NCBI GenBank assembly: GCA_018398585.1
Contig: JAGTTD010000001.1
Coordinates: forward strand, 9,178,501 to 9,242,500
Direction of reading: 5' to 3'
Source: Simmondsia chinensis
Lineage: Eukaryota; Streptophyta; Magnoliopsida; Caryophyllales; Simmondsiaceae
DNA: 64,000 bases
Each line of letters opens with the position of its first letter. The first letter of the stretch is position 1. The position numbers and the translations under genes are program-made. Below, piece by piece: positions 31,900 to 42,210 of this stretch. Below the pieces are notes generated by a model. It was not told the DNA's origin, ran no database searches, and saw only the letters and a list, made by a program, of their open reading frames with translations.

Positions 31900-33420
31900 C
31901 TACTCGTTGAAACGGTTGCCACTTGGGTCAAAACAAAGTCGGAAACGGTGCGGAACATGCACCTCACGCCGTGCGAAGACATGCCTAATGATAGATAAGT
32001 ACTATTTTATGTACTCTCTAGGAGATATCACAGATTACACATATTGACTATACGATGCATCCGTGTGTTCCACAACTCGAGCCAGTTCACATGGTAAACA
32101 ACCCAGTTCTCGTCTCACCTGTCCAGATGAAATGTATTATGTAACGAGTCGAAGTGTCAACAGGATTCAGGATAATCCAAATTGATGTAACACTTTAGGA
32201 CAATGTAATTCTACAATGCCAAAGCATATCAATAGTCTTACATATCGCCAGATGTCACGACCCTTGACACAAATCTCTGGTAAAGAGTGTAACCAGGATT
32301 GTTGATATGCGTCCAATTAACCTAGCCATAGACAAAATAACTTGGTCATTACAGTAAATATTAAATGACAAAGAAATATGCCTATTTTCATGTATATACC
32401 TGATGAGGTTCTTGGACATCAAGTTGGCCCGTATAGAAGGACTGACAATGTCTTGGATTCTCATGGAATGTCAAGGCGGTATATCATCTAATTAAATATG
32501 CAGTAAATTATAATATAATACATATATAATATTACATAAATATTAAAGTAAGATGTATGAAATATTTTCTCTTACTGAGCGCACAATGGCGGCAGCGGAT
32601 CATTAGCTGCAGCTTGATTTTGACATCGGACGGTGACAATTGGTCGACCGATGTGTAAATGCTCCCATGACCACAACTACACATGATAAATTGTAAAAGT
32701 TAGAAATATAACACGATAAAAAATTTTAGAACTATAACAAGCTAAAAAATTAGACATGAATATCATTGCGGTCCATACCTAGAGCAATAAAACACATTCG
32801 CTGAGTTTCTTATCACCCTTCATGCAACATCGACACAGTTGTCTCCAAAGGTTGGCTAGCATTGCTAACCCCTAGTTGTACAACCTACACTCCTCCATTG
32901 TATCAAGCAATGGTAGGAAGATGAGAGATGTCCAACTACCATTGTTGTTGGTGAACAACACAGAGTTAATTAAATGAAGGATGTAGCCTTTAGCGTGATG
33001 CAACAGCACTTAGCATCATCTGGGGGGCCATGTTGAAATTGTTTATTCAACCATCGACTTTTGATCATGCCATGACGCAATAGCCTCGGAGCGGGAGCTA
33101 CACCCAATAAATTTTGGCACAGGTTCCTCCAATTATAATTAGAGGTACTAGTGACTGCCATGCCTTCTATACGTAAACCTGTAAAGCGGCTACATGTTGC
33201 AGTGTTGGCGTTATCTCACCAACATGTAGGTGGAATGTATGAGTCCCTCACCTCCACCTCTCTACTAAAGTGCTAATAAAGGAGCTACAATTTGGAGATG
33301 ACCTATTTGGGTCACTCCAATCAAATCGGCCTGTACAATATAAGGTCGTACTGCAAGGGGTAATAGATGGTGTTCCCTCATCCTGATCTCGTCGTTGCCT
33401 TATAACACAAGACATCAAAT
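31900..33420 (-). pseudogene. Plant mobile domain (PMD) protein gene of the MULE
   Basis: On the minus strand, PMD (also called aminotransferase-like or serine/threonine phosphatase 7 long form-like) sequence can be read in order: VERWR with HVGEITPTLQHVAALTGLRI (about 33180-33280), YNWRNLCQNLLGVAPAP and SRWLNKQFQHGPPDD (32970-33161), LLDTMEECRLYN and LAMLANLWRQLCRCCMKGDK (about 32790-32910), WEHLHIGRPIV (about 32640-32675), then IRYIHENRHISLSFNIY and later RYIIHFIWTGETRTGLFT (about 32090-32420). Stops, frame changes and probably introns interrupt it. PMD genes occur both as host genes of the MAIN/MAIL family and as passengers of MULEs. Its position just downstream of a MULE transposase, inside MULE ends, points to the passenger type. 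Confidence 0.85.
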
Positions 33421-33749
33421 ATATGACTCAACTATTCAAATAATTAAAATATAATATTTTACGACTAAACATAAATTATTAACATACCGCTCCATGACAT
33501 ACATCCTCCGACCAATGCTGGTTTTGAAGATGCAACACTGATATGTAGTCTGGACTCGGATTTTGTTCACCATATCGATTGCCCAAAGCATGTCCTCCTT
33601 GTGTTCTTACCCCTTCCTTAGAAAAATTAAACAAAATTACAATCTAATTATAGTTGTTAATAGTACATATTACAACATGTTACACTAAAAAATGAAACAC
33701 ATGAAGCTATGAACTTAATTACAAAATTAGTGCAGTCTATTAGGATATT
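33421..33749. other. Short MULE interior between PMD and transposase genes
   Basis: AT-rich linker of about 330 bp. It may include the start exon of the PMD gene or the 3' UTR of the transposase. Nothing is certain. Confidence 0.4.
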
Positions 33750-34148
33750 TTTTTTTATTATTGCCTCTTTGACCACATATACTTCATTTATTCTTGGACG
33801 CTCCCTCCCTAGCATCCATTTCATTATGTAGCCGGGTTGATTTCAGCTGTCCTCTACCAAATCTCTACCTAGTTTTATTTACAACCACCGTAGACCCAGT
33901 GTACACCGTCCATAAAGATTGATCAGGAAGAGGGCGAAACAACGAAGCATAAGCGCTTGCGTATATGTTAAGGCCCTACAACGGATCAACATACTGTCCG
34001 TAGTCAATCCTATATGCGGTACAACATGCCATCACATGTAAAAATGGACGATGAAACAGTTGCCATGTACCACAAGAGCAACTCCATTCATTCAATGTTA
34101 CAGTGTGGCGAATCTCCCCTCTTAAGCCTAATTAAGTCTGACGCCAAG
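33750..34148 (-). pseudogene. MULE transposase, C-terminal part with SWIM zinc finger
   Basis: On the minus strand this reads RHTVTLNEWSCSCGTWQLFH, HVMACCTAYRIDYGQYVDPL, LWTVYTGSTVVVNKTR and GRGQLKSTRLHNEMD, ending in a C-x-x-C-like knuckle (ICGQRGNN). This is the SWIM zinc finger and basic tail that end plant MuDR/MULE transposases. The SWIM pattern C-x-C-x(n)-C/P-x-H is partly altered (RPFLHV). It continues the N-terminal part at 53277-55248. The SIRE-type copia has split the gene here. Confidence 0.88.
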
Positions 34149-34153
34149 GAGTT
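34149..34153. repeat. 5-bp target duplication GAGTT (left)
   Basis: Identical to 53272-53276. It marks the insertion of the SIRE-type copia into the MULE transposase gene. Confidence 0.85.
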
Positions 34154-35648
34154 TCAAGGCCCAAAGAGCAACCTAAGAGAGGGGTGAATTAGGTTCTTTC
34201 GTAATAATTGAAAAATTAAACTTTATGAACCAAAAATTAAATTGAAGTTAGATAATTAATATGAAATGAAAAAGATAAAGGAAAGAATAAAAAGATGCAT
34301 GAAGGCTTTTATAGTGGTTCACTTCCAAACCGGAAGCTAGTTCACTTTTCAAGTGACTATCCTTCGTCACCTAAGCCTTTAACTAAGCTTGATGATCCTT
34401 TTTAAAACTAGGCTCAGGATACAAACTTTACAGCTGGTCTTTTTGTACATAGGCTCAAACCAACCTTTTATACCCAATCCTTTTGTAACAGTAGGCTTAG
34501 GGTCCAACCTTTACAATGAAATGAACTAAAGTAATGAAAGAATTAAAGCACTCAAATTCTTCACTCTTTCAAGAGTAAGAGTAAATTGACACTAGATCAA
34601 GCTTAGCCAAAACTAAGGATATGCCAATTAAGGTCAATAATCAATAATAAAGAGAACTAAAGACGCTCAAGAAAAAATTTAAACAGAACTTGAAATCAAA
34701 CTGTGAAAGCACAAGAAAGTAAAAGCCTTTTATCCAAAAATGCTTAGAGAGTGTTGGATGATTTAAACCAAAGCATTCAAGCCCTATTTATAGGCAAATG
34801 AGAGCTTAGGGGGACGTTCAAAACTTGGAAAAAAGATTAGGAAAGAAATCAAGCCAAAAGTAGCCGTTTGGAGCTTTTTTGGTTCTGTGTGTCTACACAC
34901 AAGGGTTGTGTGTCGACATACAACAGCTCCAAATGGCTACTGTAAGTCTGTGTGTCGACACATCCCTTCTGTGTGTCGACAGTCAGCATGCCTGGGTGGA
35001 TTTGAACGTTCTTAATCAATTAGTTTGATTGATGGGTTTATTTACCAAATTAGCTAAGTAAATTGATTGATTAATTGAATTTCATAGTAGCTTAATTTTT
35101 TAATTAATTTCTTAGTTTGCTTTGATCATGAATAGATAATTGATAGAATCAGGCTAAATAATCACCCATTTAAATTTCATCTTATTTGATTTGATCATGC
35201 TTTTCAAAATATCAATCTTGAAAAAATATTTTAATCGATAAACTAGATTGGCTTAAATTTTAATTAGAATAATTTTCAAATAAAATTTGGAAATCAAATT
35301 TCAAAATATTTCAAAAATATTTTTGTTAGAGCGTCACATATCAATATTGAAATTTTGACTCAATTGATATATCCCGATCCTAAGTTGTAGAAAATAAAAA
35401 TAAATGACTTTGAGGCGCTTGGACTTGGATCACGTTCTCTTCAAGTGGGATGAATCTTCTTTTCAGCTTTAATCTTTTTTCCTCTTGATTCATCATCTTA
35501 AAAAGCTTGGTATCAACCTGATTTGCCTTTATTGTTCCTTCACTTTCTTTCGAGTCACTTAAAACAAGATTAGAACAATTTAAGCACAATGACTCCCTAA
35601 ATGATTGTTATCATCAAAATTGCAATATAAGTTGCTTTAGGGCCAAAA
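34154..35648 (-). repeat. 3' LTR of SIRE-like copia
   Basis: Matches 51908-53271 over most of its length. It contains several 'tgtgtgtcgacac'-type motifs between about 34885 and 34990. A small ORF seen in both LTRs is probably fortuitous. Confidence 0.87.
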
Positions 35649-36661
35649 ATCTCCCCCTTTTTTAGGATGACAAATATTTGGCATTTTGTCTTGAAAAAAA
35701 TGAGAGTTGAAGTATAGAATTTACCATAAAAATATTGACTATTTAAATCATACATGTTCTCACTTTGTATCAAGTTAACAAATTAAAAGTTCAAACTCAA
35801 TTGTCTCCCCCTACGTTGATACACTATAGGAGTCATACATTCAATAGGTTGACATCAAGTCATTTTTAGTATTTCTCAATCAAACAGAACTAAGCATGAA
35901 TCACTATATATTCAATAGGAATCATACATTCAATAGGTTAACATCAGGTCATTTTTAACATTTCTCAAGCAAACACAACTAAGCATGAATCAATATACAT
36001 CTACACACCAATTTCTGTCTCTCTTTGTCATCAACAAAAAGCGGGATAGAGAAAGTGACAACTTCTCCTATTAAAAGCAATAAGAGCATACACAAACACA
36101 AAGACATGATACACATTCTCAAAAAGTCATAGCACTTCATTCAAATAAAATGATGTACAATAAAAGAAAAACTGTAGCTCCAAATTTTTGAAAGAAGAAA
36201 AATCTAAGATTTTGATGTTAAAATGTTGATAGAAACTTGATTTCTGGTAAAAATTCCAAAGAAATTTGGGAAACTTGATGATTTTGGATTTTTTAAAGAG
36301 AGAGGTTAGGGCTTATGAGAGAGAGTTGAAAGGGTGAAGATGGAGTAAAGTGGTGAATATGTGAAGAAAGAGGAGAAAGAGGAAGTTAGGTAGCAATGCA
36401 GTGCAGAACCATGACTTTCCTTCGTGTGTCAACAAACAAAGCAGTGCTTACTGCAGCTCTATGTGTCAGCACACAGAAGACAGAGCATGGCTTTATTTTT
36501 CTGTGTGTGCCTTTTTTGTAAAAACAAATATAGTTCAAGTTCCTATACCCATAAATTGGATAAGAATACTTGGTCCATTGGAGCTTTTTTATGTTGAGTA
36601 TTATAACTCAATGTTGAATGCAAATCACTTATGCATGAAATCGAAGTCAAGTAGATAAATT
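35649..36661. other. 3' non-coding region of the SIRE-like element
   Basis: About 1 kb between the polypurine tract and the end of pol. In intact SIRE elements this position often carries an env-like ORF. I see no such ORF here, only AT-rich DNA with another 'gtgtgtcaacaaac' motif near 36424. Confidence 0.5.
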
Positions 36662-37970
36662 ACACATGACAATTCCGGTTCTAATATTACAAAAGATTTC
36701 TTCACCTATAGGTTTAGTGAAAATATCCGGTAATTGATCATTGGTAGGAACAAATTTCATAATGACATCTTCGTTATGCACATGATCACGAATAAAATGA
36801 TGTCTAATCTCAATATGCTTTGTTCTTTAATGATGAACCAGGTTTTTAGTTACGTATATAGCACTAGTGTTATCGCACATTATGGGAGCATGGTCAATAT
36901 GAATGCAGTAGTCATTTAATTGATGCACTAACCACAACATTTGAGCACAACTTCTGCATGCAATATATTTAGCCTCAGCTGTGGATGGAGCAGCATAATT
37001 TTTCTTTTTCCTAAGCCCTGACACCAAAGCATGACCAAGAAGTTGACAAGTGCCACTAGTCGATTCCGATCTACTTTGTGTCCAGCAAAATCCGCATCAC
37101 TTTATCCAACTAGATCAAAGAAATCACATTTAGGGCAAAATAAGCCTAGGGTAGGAGTACCAACTAGGTATCAAAATATTCTTTTAACGGCACAAAAATG
37201 AGATTTTTTTTAGATAATGTTTGAAATCTAGCACATAAGCATACACTAAACAATATAACTGGGCTACAAGCAGTAAGGTAAAGAATGGATCCAATCATAC
37301 CTCTATATAACTTTTGATCCATCTTTTACCCTTTTCATCCATATCTAGCCTAAGAGTTAAGCTCATTGGGGTTGCGATTGCCTTGGACTTTTCCATGTCA
37401 AATTTCTTAAGCATTTCCATGATGTATTTGGCTTGGTTGATGAAAATTTCGTCCTTCCCTTGCTTGATTTGCAATCCAAGGAAGTAGTTGAGTTCTCCTA
37501 TCATACTCATTCGAATTCCCTACTCATGAGATTTGCAAATTCTTCACTAAGAGATTGATTAGTAGCACCAAACACTATATCATCAACATAAATTTGCACA
37601 ATAAGAATGTCATGTCTAGAGTGTTTGATAAAAAAAGTGCGGTGTTAACCTTTCCTCTTGGAAATCCATTTTGCATTAAAAAGGAACTCAATCTATCATA
37701 CCAAACTCAAGGAGCTTGTTTCAATCCATAGAGAATCCTTTAGAGTTTAGAAACATCATTGGAAAATTTTTCATCCTTAATTCGGGGTGGTTGTGGAGCA
37801 TAAACTCCTTCTTCAATAAAACCCTTTAAATAATGCACTTTTTACATCCATTAGCAAAAGTTTGAAGCTTTTAAATGAAGCAAATGCACATAAAAGTCCA
37901 ATAGCTTCTAATCTAGTAACGGGAGCAAAGGTTTCCTCATAGTCTATACCTTCCTCTTGGTTATAGCCTT
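36662..37970 (-). pseudogene. SIRE-like pol: RT C-terminal part and RNase H
   Basis: Minus-strand RNase H is seen at 36827-37027 (SGLRKKKNYAAPSTAEAKYI and MCDNTSAIYVTKNLVHH), and RT at 37295-37510 (GELNYFLGLQIKQGKDEIFI). Further right come degraded RT core and 'GYNQEEGIDYEET' at about 37930-37970. The gene is interrupted at TAGCT (37971-37975) by the inner copia and continues at 50324. Confidence 0.87.
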
Positions 37971-37975
37971 TAGCT

Positions 37976-40003
37976 TGTTAAGAATAGTATTATGAAATCC
38001 AGATTTATTCTGGTAATATTATTTAATTAATGAATGAAATTGAAGTTCCAACCGTTTTCTCGTTAAATTTGTGTAAGCGAGCATTTATACTGCATGTGAT
38101 TTTCCTTTTGGTAACATCCACGAGATGGGTGTAGTCCTCAGACTGCAATTTACATGTTTATTCTAAGTGGTTTATGAGATTAACTCACAGATAGACTTGG
38201 AATAAATGGTATGAATTACTATTTGAAAGACTTGTATTGAAAGACAAGTTTGGACCACTTGTATACTAAGGCTATAATGTGACACTTTAGATGACTTGCC
38301 TTGGTCATGTCGATGGTGATCCAAAAGTGTTATGTTGGTGTGTTTAATAAGATTGGCACACTGAGTTGGACCACGTGAGTTGCTTGTATCTAGACAACTG
38401 TCGGAGATGAGTGATTCATGTTGCACTGTTTGAATGGCGACTCTAAATCCTGAGAGTATTCTGGACTTGTTCGTGGAGTGTTAGTTACTTTGGTGTACTA
38501 TAAATAAGGTCTAAACGTATGATAGCATTCCCACGTACACTAGGTAGCGCCATGAAGTGTGACAAGGATTAGGTATTCATTATTAAATCTGCAATCTCTT
38601 ATGAGGTACAGATGTCCCCTTAGTTGATTCGTAAGTATTTGAATAGTTTGCAAACATTGGCCAAAGTATTCCAAGTGTTTGACTTTTGGAATTTATACTG
38701 TGAATATGTTCAAGTATAAATGAATTATTCAGTGAAGGGCGAGTCGGTAACTAATGGAGAAGTTGTGAGAAGGATAATGGTAGTAGCTATATTTATTATT
38801 TGTCATGGACATCTAGTGGAGGGGTGGTTGTTATCAATACAGTCTATTTGGAAAATATCGAATAAATGGTTTAAGTCTAGAGTGTAGTTGGATTTATTTA
38901 GTGGAATTAAGTTTCATTAAATGGTAATTAAATTATATCATGAGATGGTTAATTTAACCCATTTGGAGCCATATTTAAATTATTTACGAGGTCCCTGCAC
39001 AAGCTTCTATATTTATTGCCATTGGAAATATATTAAAGAATTTATGGGATGAATTAATTTATTCATGAGATGAGTAAATTTAATTTTGCTAAATATTATT
39101 CATGAGATGTATAAAAAAGTTAAAAATTATGAAATAAAATAAAATTTTTAATTAAAATTCATAAGATGAATTTTTACATGTGGCAAACAAAAGAAAAAAG
39201 GAAATCGAAAAACCTGTGCATCAGGGTCGCGTTCCGTGTGCTTTAGATCTGACGAACCAGCGCACGACACGTGTCACAAGCTAGGACTTCCACTTGGGCA
39301 ATCCGCGCCCGCCTAAGCCAGCGAATGAAAACGCGACACGTGGCAAGCGGCTGTGGCTAAAAACACGCGATTTTTTCCATATTGAAAAACAATGCTTTTT
39401 AATTGTACTTTTGACGAAACGGTGCGTTCTGTTTTAAAGCTGGCGATTCCTACATCAATGTTTTGTTATGTTTTTGCTTTGGTATACTATTATAAATAGA
39501 GGTACCTATTTCAAAGGTTTGGAATCAGTTCAAAAATAAGAGTGGTAGAAAGTATTGACTTTCAGGGATGCTATTAGAGAGAAAAATTTGGAAAATTTTC
39601 TTTTCTCAATTTAATATTTTTCGGAGCCCACTCTCTAGACGGTTTGAGGTCATTGCATAGAAGGCAATTGGGTTTCGATTTTCTTAATTTTTTTTTTGGG
39701 AGATTATTATTCTTGGGATTCTTAATTTGGAACAAATCCAGGCATGTCCTTCTTTCCTTCTCTTTTAAGTTTTTCGCTTTTCTATTTATTTACAGCACTT
39801 CTTATTACGCTTGATATAATTTCATGCTATTGTTATGGATGTATTAGAGTAGAGGCCTATAGGTTTAAATTAGGAATTTAAATCTGTAGATTTAAAATTA
39901 AAAATTTTAAATCATCCTTAGGTTTAGATTTAGGAATTCTAAACCCCTTTTACTGCGTTAACAGTATTAAATTGTGGAACAAATTTTGAAATCCATCCCA
40001 ACA
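37976..40003 (+). repeat. 5' LTR of the 2-kb-LTR copia
   Basis: Near 39480-39500 it has 'ggtatactattataaataga', a probable TATA box for LTR transcription. The same motif is present in the right LTR near 49890. Confidence 0.9.
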
Positions 40004-40004
40004 A

Positions 40005-40018
40005 TTGGCATCATAGCC
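40005..40018 (+). promoter_or_regulatory. Primer binding site
   Basis: TTGGCATCATAGCC lies two bases after the LTR end. It is a mutated form of TTGGTATCAGAGCC. Confidence 0.7.
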
Positions 40019-40830
40019 AACCTATGGTTACATTCATAATATACATGAGTAGGTATAATAAGATCGAAATAGATAGACTCACGATTTAATAAAATAGAGA
40101 TTTTATTAAGGGCCTATTTGGGATTATATATTTCAGAGAAAAAAGATTTTTTTTTTTCTAGAAAATGTACTTTTCTGATATTTGAGAGTATTTGGCAAAT
40201 GTGAAAAAACTCTTTTTATTAAAAGTAGAAGGAGAAATTTGGTACTTCTCCTTTTAAGCAGAAGCAGAATAAAAAACTAAACAATTAAAAAAGTTTATTT
40301 CAGGTATATATTTAAGAAACAAATTATATATTTCACAAATATTTTATATATTTTAAAATATATGTTAAATATAAAAAAATATTTTAATAATTAATAATAT
40401 ATTTATGATATTTAGAAAATATTTTAATTTTTTTTAAAAACTTAATATTTTTAAAATATTGAAAAAATATTTTATAAATATTTACATTTTAAGAAAATAT
40501 TTAAAATTATGAAAAAATATTTAGATTTTCAAAAAATATATTAAATATTTAGAATGCTTTATGGGTGATTTTTTTCAACTATAAAAGACTTATGTTAGCG
40601 CCATTTCTAGTAATTTTATGAAAAAAGTACTTTTTAACATTGGCCAAACACTCATAATACTACTATAAGTGCTTCTTTACTAGTTGGCCAAATACAAATT
40701 ACTTTTTGAAACAGTACTTTTTACAAGAAGTGTTTCTAAAAAAAATACTTTTTTTTACAGCAATCCCAAACAGGCCCTAAGAAGAAAAGATCGTTTAATT
40801 TGTATAATAATCAAAGTATTGGTTTAAATT

Positions 40831-41067
40831 GTTTGGGGGCAACCAACACGCCGTAACCGGATCCCATTTGAACTTCGAAGTTAAGCGTGCTTGGGTAAGA
40901 GAAATACCAGGATAGATGACCTTCTGGGAAGTCCTCACCCTTAGGTTGGGGGCAATCGGAAATAGCCTGTCTCTGGCGGTAATACCCCGAAGGGGGAAGG
41001 CTGCATACATCTGAGCCTCCAGACCCTGCTTAGGCGGGAGTCCTTGGGGCACTAGGTATGTTGCTTT
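40831..41067 (+). mobile_element. 5S rRNA-headed SINE, copy 3
   Basis: The head reads 'caaccaacacgccgtaaccg' then 'gatcccatttgaac', box A 'gaagttaagcgtgcttggg' (about 40875-40895) and a box C-like 'gatagatgaccttctggga'. The Au-like body has 'gggaaggctgcatacatctg', 'tgcttaggcgggagtcc' and 'ggggcactaggtatgttgc'. A perfect 14-bp duplication (tattggtttaaatt) flanks it at 40817-40830 and 41068-41081. It inserted into the leader of the 2-kb-LTR copia. Confidence 0.88.
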
Positions 41068-41239
41068 TATTGGTTTAAATTATTTAAATCTATAATGAAT
41101 TAATAGTTAATTAGACTATTTAAGGCAACGATTTAAATTGTTTAAATTGTTAATGAATTAATAGTTAATTTGGATTTATCAATTCAGGAAATTACATTCA
41201 TATTATTCGCATGATGAGATTGTGCATAATTAATCATGA

Positions 41240-41640
41240 TTTACAAAATCGAATAAAATTGATCTAATGAGATTAGATTCAATTATTTTTTACGAAATCG
41301 GATAAAATTGATCTAATGAGATTAGATTCAATTACTTCTTACGAAATCGGATAAAATTGATTGATTGAGATTAGATTCTTTTATTTTTTACGAAATCGGA
41401 AAAAATTGATCTATTGAGATTATATTCAATTACTTCTTACAAAATCGGATAAAATTGATCTACTGAGATTAGATTCATTTATTTTTTACGAAATCGGATA
41501 AAATTGATCTAATGAGATTAGATTCAAATGCATCTTATGAAATCGGATAAAATTGATTTAATGAGATTAGATTCAATTAATTTTTTATGAAATCGGATAA
41601 AATTAATCCACTGAGATTAGATTCAATTATTTTTTAATTA
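41240..41640 (+). repeat. 49-bp tandem repeat, eight units
   Basis: 'aaatcggataaaattgatc' recurs at about 41246, 41295, 41344, 41393, 41442, 41491, 41540 and 41589, an exact 49-bp spacing. Units end in 'gagattagattcaatta'. They are contiguous without unique spacers. Confidence 0.9.
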
Positions 41641-41779
41641 ATTAATTTTAATTAAAAATTTTTGATGTAGCAGACATCAGCTGATGGGGCTGACTTTAGC
41701 ATTAAAAAAAAAAATTCGGGGAACTTTTGACATCAGTACTAGCGTACATAATAATTAAAAAAAATTAATTTTTATTGAT

Positions 41780-42210
41780 CAATTTAGTTTTATAATGAGA
41801 TTTTAAAATAGATTATGAGATAATCTAAATTTAAAGTTGGTATTATTTTAAATAAAAATTAAATTTTTATTAATTAATTTAATTTTAGAATGAGATTCTA
41901 AAATATATTATTAGATAATCTATGATGTAAGCCGACACTATTTTGAATATAAAAAAATAATTTTATTAATTAATTTAATTTTAGAATGAGATTCTAAAAT
42001 AAGTTAAGAGATAATATAAGTTATAAGTGGTATTATTTTAATTAAAAATTTTAATTAATTAATTTATTAGTTAATTTAAATTTTTGGATGACATTCTAAG
42101 GTAGATTATGAGATAATCTATGTTGTGCGATGGTAGCTTTTTAAATAAAATATTTTTATTAGCTAATTTTTAGAATGAGATTCTAAAGGTGATTATGAGA
42201 TCATCCAAGT
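41780..42210 (+). repeat. Second tandem array, about 95-bp units
   Basis: 'aatgagattctaaaat' or close variants recur near 41799, 41892, 41986, 42088 and 42174, each followed by 'gattatgagataatct'-like sequence. The period varies from about 86 to 102 bp. Units are more diverged than in the neighbouring 49-bp array. Confidence 0.75.

Noticed and set aside
35380..35589. ORF in the SIRE LTR (related ORF at 52953-53180 in the other LTR)
   Set aside because: The two LTRs are copies of one sequence, the ORFs differ in length and frame limits, and no domain is recognisable.
41240..41640. CRISPR array
   Set aside because: The 49-bp units follow each other without unique spacers, and the setting is a plant retrotransposon.
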